Positions 26,001 to 35,947 of a DNA stretch of 64,000 nt are shown here, in pieces. The stretch spans positions 233,025 through 297,024 of the forward strand of contig WBMW01003833.1 in the NCBI GenBank assembly GCA_013396635.1, given 5' to 3'. The translations under genes were made by a program, and so were the position numbers. Origin of the DNA: Penelope pileata (Eukaryota > Chordata > Aves > Galliformes > Cracidae). Under the pieces are notes generated by a model. That model made no database searches. It was not told the origin of the DNA and worked only from the letters and a program-made list of their open reading frames with translations. The number at the start of each line of letters is the position of its first letter. Positions within the stretch are counted from its first letter, which is position 1.

Positions 26001-29000
26001 AGTTCTTCATGGTAACTCTACGTGATTGTTACACTGAAAGAACAGAAAATGGTTCCACCTAGTCATATGACTCTATGTCGGCTACAAGCTTCCTAGTTTT
26101 ACACCTATGTACTTAATAGCCAAGTCACTATATACTTTGGAGATTGACTTAGAAAATACTTCAAATAAGCCTTCAAGATCAAGATTGATTTATCATTTTC
26201 AGTAAACAGGCTTTATTTTAGAGAAAGAAAACAAAAGAAAGGTTTGCATTTTTAGCTTTAGGAGGAAAGAGAAATCTTATAAAGACTTTCTCAATGGTTA
26301 TTGTCTTCCCTAGATAAAGAAAGAGTGCTCTTAAGATCATACATATGAATGATTATACTAAGGATGTTTATTCTGGAAATTGTCAGCTACTTTCCCACTT
26401 GCAGGATGCTTGCAGTGTGTTGATGAAGAAAATGCCACTGTTTTCAAGAATAAATAATTATGTTAAAAAAAACAGCATTTACTGTATTTATTGATCAGTT
26501 CTCATATTTCATAGTGGTCTTCTATCTATTTGTTTTTTACTGCTCTACTTTCCCTTTCACTAAACTTAGTTTCTGAGTGATACATGCTGTATATTTCATA
26601 CTTTTTAGGTATTCATAGAGCTTACATGTCAGAATAAAAATCAGTCTGAAAGGAAACCTAGTCCAGTAGGAACAAATTAACATTTATTTTTTCCTGTAAA
26701 CATCTCTTGCTTACAATTTTTTCATATGGGAAATCCTGAATGATTGCCAACTGATATTTGTTTTGGATCTTACATATCATGGTACAGATTTCTTTTCTCT
26801 CTCATTGGGAACACTAAGTTCTCTTAACCAGCTACTGACAATAGTTTTCAGTGAAACATCACTGCCAGCCCCCTTACTTCTGAGAATAAAACATTTCCAG
26901 AAAAACAATGAACTTACTAGCTTATATGACATACTTCAATGGCTCAAAGAGCAACTGATGATGTTGAAGGCCTTTTCCAACCTAGACAACCCCATGATTC
27001 AGATTTGTCCACTTTTCAAATGTGCACCTTGCAACAGCTTAATCAATGAAAAAAGTCTCAATACTTTGATGCTTTGGATTGGTTTATTGCCAGCAAATTC
27101 AACTCCTTCTCATCATCTTTTTTTGAAGAAGAATTTGCAAACTGAATTCTTAAGTAAAGTCTAGCAAGACTTGTCAGAATATTACAGTGAGTTTTTGATT
27201 TGGAAAGCAAAGCAAGGCAAATATTAGTCTCATATGAAGGACTGTTCAAAAAAAAAAAAAAANNNNNNAAAAGAAGTTTAAAAAAAAAAAAAAAAAAAAA
27301 AAAGAGATAAGAGTTGCCAATGCCTGTAAAATGTTGATCACTCCCTGAAATATGTGGAGTGCAATTTAGGACAACCTGAGGACTTCTTAACACATAGTAA
27401 GAAACACTTAACAACTCTTAGAAACATGTCCATTGAGAGACTTCATAACCCTATCAGGAGTTAGGTGCTTTTGGCTAGAAAAGTGTTTTGTTAGGATAAA
27501 TCCTACTCGTAGATTATTTTGATATTTTATATGAAATAATTGTATAGCATTATATATAATATCTTTATGTTTACAATACATCATGTATAAACAGTTTGAT
27601 TATGGATTCTACAAAATCTCTCTGTAAGCATACTAACTATTTAAATATTATGGAAATGGAGCTTGACTAGACAGTATGAGACACAATTCTGATGTGAGAC
27701 CTGTTCTTGAGAGTCAGGATTTGGAGAAACAAGCTCAGAATCTAGAATCTCACTGGCGTAAGACCTCATTTCATCGAGGTTATTTTTACACACAAGAGAT
27801 TAAAAAATGGACAGTATATTGCTTCCCCTTCCTATGTTTTAATATTAACTTAGCTCTAAAATAGTTTATACACTTCCTCAAGGCATTAAAAACAACAGGA
27901 TTTTTTTTCCCCGTTTTTTTTCCTCCTCTTTTAATTAAATTTTTACTGGAAAATTCCTGATGATATAGCACAGGGTACAAACCAACTATGGCGCTGATTA
28001 CTGAAACAATTGTTTTATGTAGAGATTTTATTGAAATGATCAGGGATTTTCAGAACAGAGGCTGTTTGGTCATCAGAGAATACCTAAGATGTATACTTGT
28101 GTTCTTTTAAAGAATAGAGACCAGACTGGTAACAAACATCTTGCTGGAAATACTAACATGGGTAAATACACCAGTGCTTGCTTTTTGCAAGTAAATTTCT
28201 GTGAGTTTAGAAAATTCAGGGATGGAAGGGTGGGCAGTAGTTTCTTTTTTTTTTTAAAGCTTATGGCAGTTTTTCATGTAACTGTATCTATCTGCTGTTG
28301 CTCAGATACTGCTAGTATAAAATGGGCTTGCTGTTAGTTTTGAGTATAGAATGACAGCATTGTATGCATGTTTTCTACATAAGCCCCTTATCCTATACCC
28401 TGAATCCTGTGCACAGTCTCATCTTGCTGAGAGCCTCTTGGAAAGTATTTATAATAAATGACAGTTTTCACTGTGTTTATTTTTTCTTATGGAAAACAAG
28501 ATTAACTTAACATCCGTGATGTTCCAGAATGACATTTCTGATGAGCTCATCTATGCCCAACAAAGGAGAAAAAATTACCTTTGCATGGTAGGTATGTTGT
28601 ATAAGCCCTAGTGCTTCTAATATAAAATTAATGGAAATAGCTTACAGATTGCATTGGAGTTCATCATACATTAATTTACTCTTAATAGTTCCAAGCAGAT
28701 GTCTTCTTTTATTTAAGATTTATTTTTATTTAGCTCGTGATGGCATCATGACGCCAACTTGCCTAAAATATCAGGCTCCTGACTCTTCTCAAAATAAATA
28801 AATAAATATTTTTAATTTCCTTTTGCGTAAATGGAGGGGGGTAGGGAGAGCCAAAGATACTGCCAAAGGTATCACTGAATTATGTAGCAAGGCTTTTTGT
28901 TAAAATGCCGAGGAGATTGCTTTGAAAGAAAATTAACACCTATTGCTGTATGGTTCTAACTTCTACTCTTAAACGTTTGCATGCTGCATTCAGAATTGAC

Positions 29001-32000
29001 TTAGCGACAACAAAGCTTACACCATTGAAAGCTATTATATCAAATGTTAAATCAATGCAAACTACTCATTTTTATCTGAGAATGCACTAGCTCAACAGCT
29101 AATCAAACTGGTATAGTGAGGCTATCTTGCCCATTGTTGGTTTAAGAACCCAGCAGAGCAGGGCTATTAGATCACAGCTATCAGTTCGACAGAACAGCCA
29201 CTACCATCAGTACAGTTTGCATTTAGCTGATAGGATCAAGCCGCCTTCTAAATAAGTGATTTTACTTCACCAAGAATGGAAATGGGATCTTACTATTTCC
29301 TGTACTAAATTCACCTTTAGGGTCTAGCTTGTCACCTGCCATCATAGTCTCAGACTTTCATGTAAAATAATTCAGCAATAATCAAATCCCTCAGGAATAC
29401 CTCACATTTTGTCACGTTCAGCATATGAAAAATGTGCTTGGTGTAAAGTTTGTTACGCACCTTTGGTTTTCAATTTTTTTTTTTTTGAGGTGGGTTGTAT
29501 GTTTTTTTTTTTGTTTTTTTGTTTTTAAGCAATCTGTCATTTCCACATTTATTTTTTTCCTAAATCTGTGTTTTTAGGATGGATTCATAGCAGTGATCCA
29601 CCTGCTATTAATTCCATGCTGCCCCTATTTCACGAAAATGTGTCTTGATACAATTAATAAAGTGTGTGAATAAATTTTCCTAAACAAAAGGTCACTAGGA
29701 CCTAAAAGTATATTTTAAATTTAACAATTTGTTAACAACATGAAGTTAGAAAGTTGTGAATCAAAAATTCCTAACATATAATTTGACAGACAAAAAGATA
29801 GTTTTAGGATATATGTTTTTTAATGTTTAGAACATATTTTATAAATATTAGTCACACTAGACTGTTCAATGTTTATTAGCACAGCAGGCAAAATCTGGGT
29901 CAAAATTCAATGTTGTGGTACTAGCCTAGCAGTTTCATTCTGGAGAAGTCATTGTTTTCAGGGGACTGAGATAAAGTCAAGGAGAGGTCAGTGGGTTTAT
30001 GGAGGGAATGTGGGAAACAGCAGTGGCATTTGGAGTGAGAGGAGATGTAGGAAGGACTGGTAAGACTTGTGGAGGTTAAGGTAGAGAAACAGCAGTTCAC
30101 AAGCTGGGTAAGAATCATTCACAGCATTTCTGGTGGTTGAGGAAAATTTCAGGGAGCTGTAGATGGGTGACAAGATCATCTCCCCTTTTCTGCTTTTCTC
30201 TCCATCTCCCTCCTGGTGACCCTGGATTCACCATCCCTGTCTTTGCTCCCAGAAGTGATAATAAAGATATATTACCATGTGTGCTCTTTCCCAGTACGCT
30301 ATTTGGCCTTATATAAACAGTATTTTTAGTGCAAGAGAAAAAACTAGTACCGTTTCTAAAATAAAATAAAAAACTTCTGCTGAGTGGTAATTCAGAATAC
30401 AATTTGAGCAACAGAGGGTTAAACACAGAGCAGCACTGTGGTTAGAGAAGGAAAGGAAAACAATATCCAAAGCATGAGAACACCACTGTCTTTCTTAACC
30501 TTCAGCCAAGTGGTATGTAGCATTTATACATGAAAAAATGTGGCTGTTAGCTGCTAAGTGTCTCCTTGCATTCCCCCCCTCCCTCCTTTTTTTTTTTTTT
30601 TTTTAAGTGCCCTAACTATTCATTTTGCAATAATGTGTCTATGCAAAGACAGCCATAGATTAGAACCCTCAGGCACAAAGAATCCACATTCTGATTCCAA
30701 GCATTTAAAATTCAGATAGTTTCACTATCCAAATTGACAAACTTTAATCTGCAGATGTAACACTAGAATCTGTCTCAGTGCCATTCACAACTTCCAGTAT
30801 TGCATCTCTGCATGCTTCCTTACACAGACTTGTGCCTTCAAAGACAAAATTTAGCTCTTTTTTAGATACCTGTTTATAAATGATGGAGGGAGAGGGTGTT
30901 GCTTCATACAATGTAATGCTACTGGAGCGGGAAAAAAACACAAACGTAGGAGTCAATACTTGAATATGAGCACTACCAACTCCCTGCTAAGTGAATCCAT
31001 GGTAAAAGTCAATAAAAGCATTCTTTCAAGCCCTGGGGGAAATGGCAAAGCCATTTCCCTCTCCTGCCTCTCATATCTGCAGTCCCTGCTGACGCCACAG
31101 CTTCTTCCTTGTGGTGGCTCTCCAGGAAGAAATAGCAAGTGAAACACTCATATTAAAATATTTCCAGGGCCCTTTACATTGCAAAGCTAGAGAGGACGAT
31201 CTTGGCCTTCTCCTTCCTCATTGGGCTTCACATGGTTCACATTGATATAAATGGAAACCATGTTCCTAGTTTATGAGAGAATTTGGCATGCACCTTGAAA
31301 ACAATAATAATAAAACCTCTTGAATCACTGTAAAATACCCACAGTAGCATTTCAAAATTAGTTTTATTTTTAAGAGCTACTGTTGCATCCCAGGAATTGA
31401 AAACCATATTTTTATTAGCAAAACATTTCCCATCCCAATTTAAATTCACTGCATGTATTAACTACACAAACCACAGTTAAGCCTTCCTCTTGGGGACAGT
31501 ACACTTTTTTTTTTTGTAGTGAAAATAATGAAAGTTCTGAAAAAACCACAGAGAAATTATTTTCCCAGTCATGTTTGTAATTCTTTACCCTTAGAATTAC
31601 ATAAGTCTCTATGTTATGACATTTAATTCCTGTTTCTACTAAACTTTGCCAAAGCAAGGCAGCAAAGAATCTTCATTATGTCTTTCTGTCCAAACATTCG
31701 TAAATAAGTATTTCCACACAAATTGGAATGTTAATTTTAAAGTTCAGAGGGATTTTCTTCTATATTGTATACAAGAGAGCAGTATCATGATATGCTTAAA
31801 GCTATCTGCTCACCTACTGTAAAGAAGGCAATCACAGAACCATACACAACTGCATACAGCTTTGCAAGCAAAGACTACAACATACACAAAATGGAAATGT
31901 TGCTTACAGTTCACAGGTGGGAGGGGATGTCCACCTCTGGATGGTGGAGAGGTCAGACAGTGCATAGTACACAGGAGTAACAGCTACACACACTACATGA

Positions 32001-35000
32001 TGAGAGGCCAACAGCTGCATGAACATGCTAGGAAACACTATGGCTCCTACTTACCACACACTGGAATCTATGCCCAGATGTGGGTACCCTGAGGGAGGAG
32101 GAGGACAGGTTTGTTTGTTTGTTTGTTTGTTTTTAAAAACAGTATACCATGTGGCCCATTCATTCAAAGTATGTTGTGTTCTAATATGAGGAAAAGTTAA
32201 CTCAGTGATGCTAACTGCCCTGGATAAGCATCCTGTGCATCAAATTTAAGTTGTTGCTATTCACAAACTTGTGTGAAATTCTCTACTCATTTTTTCATAA
32301 CTAAGTTAAATTTTCACCATACAGGAAAGGGAGATTGAGCTACAGTGTGGAAGAGGCCTTACCAGAAATTAAGACCATAGCCTGAAAAATAACAATTACA
32401 CTAGCAGTATGTTCATGAAGAACAGCCAACAGTGCAATGAGCAAGAATAACAGAGTACAATTCATTCAATGTATTATGTATATATTGATAAGTGCAGATC
32501 TTTACCTATCTGATTTTTACGTTAATCGATCTCCAATCATACACATAGTCTGTGAAACACAGGGGCACTCTCTCCAATACATATTTCTACACTGCCTGGT
32601 GTAAAGAAACAGAAGACTCTAGAACTTAAGGCATCACATTCAGTAATCATATATATGCATCATGTTATTGGGAAGAAACATTAGTGTTTTAAAACATGCT
32701 GTGTACACTTACCATTATGTGACATTCCAACTGCAAGGCATTTCTGAAATCTGCAGTATTGACATTTATTTCTGCTTTTCTTATGGATGCGACAATTAAG
32801 ATCACACCTGTCATAAATCAGCTTTAATCTGATTGTTCTTCGAAAAAAGCCCTGTAAGAAACATAAAAGCATGTAAAATGGTATAAGAAACATAGCCAGT
32901 GTCACTGTCTTACCGCATACATACATACAAAGCACATTCCTGTACACACACTGAGCCTAAATTTGTTTTAGATGGATTTCTGAAGAAAGCAAGGCTTGTG
33001 TGATCATATCATCTGCATAACAGCATGATCCTGTTCTGAACTTATTAGCCATTTTCAGCTCAGTTTGACAGGAGTCAAAGTCTGAAAAAGCTATGGAATC
33101 ACTGTAGTCTAAGTAACCAACAAAATACTCACTGCTTTATGTATGTTCCTAATGCAGTGCTACAAATTTTAGTTAAGGTCTGCATTGGGTGCTTACTACC
33201 ACTTATTTTCCTCAAGATATTGAAAATAGTGACAATGTGAATTTAAAATTTGTAATCTTTTCCTTTGAACTCAATGAATTTACATTAATTCCTTTCTCTG
33301 GTGTTTCATTTCCTATTTTTGAGAACAATCAATTTTTATACCATTCATTTTCCTTTATATACGATAGGCAGTAAAAATCACTGCCATCAAAATAAGTCAG
33401 CGGTGTTATAAAGCAGAAAGCCACACTCTTTAATATCATTAGACCTTTCTGTAGTCATCTAGAATGCACAAACTGGAAATTAAAGAATTAAAGAAATTCT
33501 AATCAATCAGAACAATAGAGAATGAATTTTAAATTGCTTGGAGTATTGAGCTTTGGGATTCAACACGAGCCTGCTTTTGTTGCATTACAGAATTCAAATT
33601 CATGGAGATCCAGTGATCTCCAAGACAGCAAGAATGGAATATAATTGCATGATAGACAAAAGTAGAAGAAAAGCACAAAAAGTTCAGCTAGATCAGTAAC
33701 AAAAATAACAAAAAAATATTTTAAGACTTTCACTTATTAAATTATTAAGTATATGCAGTGTATATATTTTAAAGACTTAAAACTTGTTTTTAAAAGCACA
33801 GATCTCTAATTTTAGCAAATGATTATTTAGATGACAATAGTATCAAATCTTACTTCAGAGAAAATAACATTTGTGACAACTTACCTTACAACCTTCACAT
33901 GCATGCACACCGTAATGAAATCCAGAGGCCTTGTCCCCACACACACGACATTCAATAGCCATAAGGGAGTTGGAAGACTCCTCATGAGGTTTATTGTATA
34001 ACTGCACTTTTTCTGAAAAATACGGGGGAGAAGGAGGCTCCATTTTGATTGCACCTGCACGTAGAGGAGATTTAAGTGATAAAGTATAATTAAATACATG
34101 GTAGAAGAAGCAAGCAATATCACAAACAATCACAGTAAACCTAGTCAGATTCATAAGTGTGCTTCATAGTACAAAATGATGAGTAGTAAACAAAAGGAGT
34201 AAAGGATTGTAAGCCATAAGCAGCTATTTCGCTGACAGCACATAGGCTGAAAACCTTGTACTGCTGTAGAAATCATGTTACAGATCCAGTTTTCAGCTCT
34301 GTAGTGGGGAATCATTTGAATATAGAGATATTTAAAATTTGCATGTGGAAACCTCATACTCAAAAGGTCTTATTGCTTTTCTCAAAATCTAATTAGGTTG
34401 TATTACTTTAAGGTGTTTGGAACTACTGCAGGGAGAAGAACTGGAGTCTCTAATCTCATAAAAAAACATCTAAGCATCTAAAAAACCTATACTGAATAAT
34501 TTGTGTATTTAAAGAAATTTAGCTTTCTCCTGAGAACACTGTTCAACTTTGGATGCAGTCTAGAGATTAATCTTCTCAAAATTTCTAATTTTTTGATCTT
34601 ATTCAATATTACAACAACCGAGTATGATATATCACTGTTGGTCAAAGAAGAAAGCTGTGCCATTTGGCACTGTAATACTGCATCAGATCACGCCTCAGGA
34701 ACAACATGACATATGCAATATTACCATAAGGTGAATGCTGTGTTTTCCGATTGGCTATGCTACATAAAATAGGAAGTTTTCTTTTCTATAGAAACTAGGG
34801 AAAAAATGAAAGCGGAAAGTCATCTGAGTAAAGACCATGAGGATTTAGCATACCTAAATGCTAATGAACTCTCTAGTTTGTTATGAAAACATTATGGAAA
34901 TTTCTAATCAAAAGAAAAATAATTAGCTGTAAAAACATCTTTTAACTCGCTTCATAAATAACCCAGAGGTACATAGCACCTGCTTCTCTCTGTTACCAAA

Positions 35001-35939
35001 ACTAAATACCACAATTTTCCTAGCAAAAATTCCCTGAAAGAATTCCTACAACAAACAAAAGTGATGTCAGACCTGAACAGACTTAGTGGATCTTTAAAGT
35101 TCCAGGCACAGCAACCTGACATTCTTACTAGAAGCAGGAATGCAGTAGAAACTTTTTAATAGTAGGCCACTTACTTTCTTAAAAGGAGAACTCTATGTAC
35201 TTTCTTCATGTAACTGGGGAAAGAGAGGTTTTTTTTCATACTATATAAACAATGGTAGCTCACAAAGCTTGGAGGTTATGTGTGCATTAGGAACATTGAT
35301 AAAAGTTTTACCAATGTAGTGGTAGCCAATGCTTCTGTTCCATCAGTTTCTTAGCCTGTCTGGAATTCAAAAGCTGTATATATTATTAATTGATAGGCTG
35401 TGTATTTCAAATAAGGAGATTGGAGATTTCAGAAAAAAAGGGTGGGATTCATGTGTCTAATCAGATGTGTTTAAGGTCATTTTAGAACCTTTATGACACC
35501 TTGCCTAATCTCTAACTGCTACTCTGGAAAGGTGAAGGTCTGATACATGTATTCCATCTTTTTTACCAGCCCTATCAGAATATCTGACAGGTATCTCTGT
35601 CGACACAGGATTTCTGCATTTAGGCATCTGAATTCATTTAAATTCTTTGCTGGTGGTACACTTTCCAGACAATGAAGCATATGTGAGCATGAAAAAATAC
35701 TGAAAAATAAAAAGCATACTTTGGCAATCCTGGAGCTTGATATCATATTTATAATCAATGCTTGTCTGATCAGTTCTTCCAAAAGGTATATCTTCATAGT
35801 GTGGTGAAGAAATGCTTGAAAAATCAACAGTGGTAAAAGGCTTTATGTCAAAGGAATGCGTATGATCACCCATCGCAGACAGATCCACTGAGCTAATTCC
35901 AAAATTAATGGGCCAAAACGGCATTTCTGTGTCAACCAT
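13828..35939 (-). CDS. PPARG: Peroxisome proliferator-activated receptor gamma, complete 475-aa common coding region (six exons, joined)
   Basis: Join, in transcription order: 35939-35720, 34054-33885, 32851-32713, 25408-25209, 21503-21053, 14075-13828 (220+170+139+200+451+248 nt = 475 codons plus TAA). The product is a ligand-activated nuclear receptor. It pairs with RXR on DR1 elements and drives adipogenesis, lipid storage and insulin sensitivity; these roles are family knowledge. Residues: A/B (AF-1) about 1-108; zinc fingers about 109-173, with P-box CEGCKG at 126-131; hinge about 174-243; ligand-binding domain about 244-475, ending EIYKDLY (helix 12/AF-2). The ligand-contacting residues C283, H321, Y325, H447 and Y471 match human gamma-1 C285, H323, Y327, H449 and Y473. 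The protein is two residues shorter than human gamma-1 (477) because the first human Met-Thr is Ile-Thr here. No frameshift or premature stop is seen. The PPAR-gamma rather than alpha/delta call rests on the MVDTEMPFWP start and the FRS in helix 3. Confidence 0.98.
17104..17117. repeat. (GT)7 microsatellite
   Basis: Seven GT units after a T run, in intron 5 of PPARG. Confidence 0.9.
18948..18980. repeat. Tandem duplication, 20-bp period
   Basis: TAATATGGTAATA at 18948-18960 and 18968-18980, joined by TTAGAGG. The trailing AGAGGTAA is partly shared. In intron 5 of PPARG. Confidence 0.85.
19062..19100. repeat. Tandem duplication, 22-bp period
   Basis: AAGTTCTTACATCTAAA at 19062-19078 and 19084-19100. 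It lies about 100 bp from another short tandem duplication in the same intron. Confidence 0.9.
21053..21503 (-). CDS. PPARG: PPARG common exon 5: main part of ligand-binding domain (residues 244-394)
   Basis: The acceptor is atttttag before 21503 and the donor gtaagt after 21053; the exon is 451 nt, the usual PPARG size. It starts PFVIYDMNSL and ends IAVIILSG. Helix 3 reads FQRCQFRSVEAVQEITEF (C283 is the covalent-ligand cysteine). The signature YGVHEIIYTLLASL carries H321 and Y325. Differences from human that I can name are R282 for Gly, CKHVS for FKHIT and KPFCDFLEPK for KPFGDFMEPK. If the intron were retained, translation would run about 30 further residues to a stop near 20955; no evidence of use is seen. 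Confidence 0.98.
21504..25208 (-). other. PPARG: PPARG intron 4 (3,705 bp)
   Basis: Donor gttagt after exon 4 and acceptor atttttag before exon 5. AT-rich, with a C-rich, G-rich plus-strand stretch near 21795-21850 and a 16-nt T run at 24226-24241. No gene or recognised repeat is seen inside. Confidence 0.9.
25209..25408 (-). CDS. PPARG: PPARG common exon 4: hinge and start of ligand-binding domain (residues 177-243)
   Basis: The acceptor is tttttcag before 25408. The donor is gttagt, less canonical than the gtaagt used by the neighbouring exons. The exon is 200 nt and encodes [20 protein letters not shown] and onward to ILTGKTTDKS. The last codon is S243, equivalent to human gamma-2 Ser273 (the CDK5/ERK site linked to insulin sensitivity). 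The site's following Pro is therefore supplied by the next exon. The sequence shows no change around it (TDKS|PF). Confidence 0.98.
26953..27001 (+). repeat. Possible CR1 3'-tail remnant in PPARG intron 3
   Basis: The text ACTGATGATGTTGAAGGCCT, then TTTCCAACCTAGACAACCCCATGATTC, resembles a diverged CR1 3' end (GATGAT...AAGGTCCCTTCCAACC...ATGATTC). It is short and diverged, so the assignment is tentative. Confidence 0.4.
27248..27303. repeat. A-rich tract containing a six-N assembly gap
   Basis: A15, then six Ns at 27263-27268, then AAAAGAAGTTT, then A24 (27280-27303). The gap lies in homopolymer sequence, so the true length is unknown. Confidence 0.95.
32109..32134. repeat. (GTTT)n microsatellite
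   Basis: Six GTTT units in a row in intron 3 of PPARG, ending in a T run. Likely to be polymorphic in length. Confidence 0.95.
32713..32851 (-). CDS. PPARG: PPARG common exon 3: second zinc finger (residues 131-176)
   Basis: The acceptor is cttacag before 32851 and the donor gtaagt after 32713; the exon is 139 nt. It encodes GFFRRTIRLKLIYDRCDLNC, then a basic stretch and KCQYCRFQKCLAVGMSHN. The second-finger cysteines (C146, C150-type D-box, C160, C163) and the DNA-binding-domain C-terminal extension are intact. Every residue I compare with the human exon by memory is identical, which fits the very strong constraint on the DNA-binding domain. It ends in phase 1, splitting A177. Confidence 0.98.
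32852..33884 (-). other. PPARG: PPARG intron 2, between the two zinc-finger exons (1,033 bp)
   Basis: Donor gtaagt and acceptor cttacag. It interrupts the DNA-binding domain right after the P-box lysine, as in other nuclear receptors. The body is AT-rich with no recognised element. Confidence 0.95.
33885..34054 (-). CDS. PPARG: PPARG common exon 2: end of A/B domain and first zinc finger (residues 75-130)
   Basis: The acceptor reads cgtgcag before 34054 and the donor gtaagt after 33885; the exon is 170 nt, the usual PPARG size. It begins A75-I76-K77-M78-E79, a psi-K-x-E SUMOylation motif. A PPSPP segment follows, whose S82 aligns with the MAPK site Ser84 of human gamma-1 (Ser112 in gamma-2). 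The zinc finger starts at C109 with ECRVCGDKASGFHYGVHACE and continues to C129-K130. The exon ends inside the P-box, between Lys and Gly, which is the conserved intron position of this receptor family. All four zinc-ligand cysteines (109, 112, 126, 129) are present. Confidence 0.98.
34055..35719 (-). other. PPARG: PPARG intron 1 of the common coding region (1,665 bp)
   Basis: Donor gtatgc after exon 1 and acceptor cgtgcag before exon 2. AT-rich, no gene or recognised repeat inside. Confidence 0.95.
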
Positions 35940-35947
35940 TGTAATCC
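35720..35947 (-). CDS. PPARG: PPARG common exon 1: 8 nt of leader plus A/B domain (residues 1-74)
   Basis: The acceptor is a long pyrimidine run ending TTTTCAG just before 35947. The exon opens GGATTACA and then ATG at 35939-35937. The donor after 35720 reads gtatgc. The exon is 228 nt, of which 220 are coding, and it ends in phase 1 (S74 is split). The start MVDTEMPFWP is the diagnostic PPAR-gamma N-terminus. I chose this ATG because the mammalian upstream ATG (Met-Thr-Met) is ATT here and no other ATG precedes it in the exon. The C-terminal half (about residues 54-73) differs clearly from human, as expected for the poorly conserved AF-1 region. No in-frame stop lies between the acceptor and the ATG, so an upstream exon could extend the protein. 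Confidence 0.97.

Larger units (their letters stand above)
25409..32712 (-). other. PPARG: PPARG intron 3 (7,304 bp)
   Basis: Donor gtaagt after exon 3 and acceptor tttttcag before exon 4. It contains a sequence gap of six Ns flanked by A runs (27248-27303), a possible CR1 tail (26953-27001), (AAAT)n near 28792-28808, a pyrimidine tract at 30571-30604 and a (GTTT)6 tract at 32109-32134. No gene is recognised. Confidence 0.9.

Noticed and set aside
31765..32092. Two overlapping plus-strand frames (71 and 76 codons) in intron 3
   Set aside because: Antisense to PPARG, mutually overlapping and without recognisable homology or initiation context.
32681..32947. An 88-codon minus-strand frame with extra residues on both sides of the second zinc finger
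   Set aside because: The flanking residues are intron read-through; clean splice sites bound the exon at 32851 and 32713.
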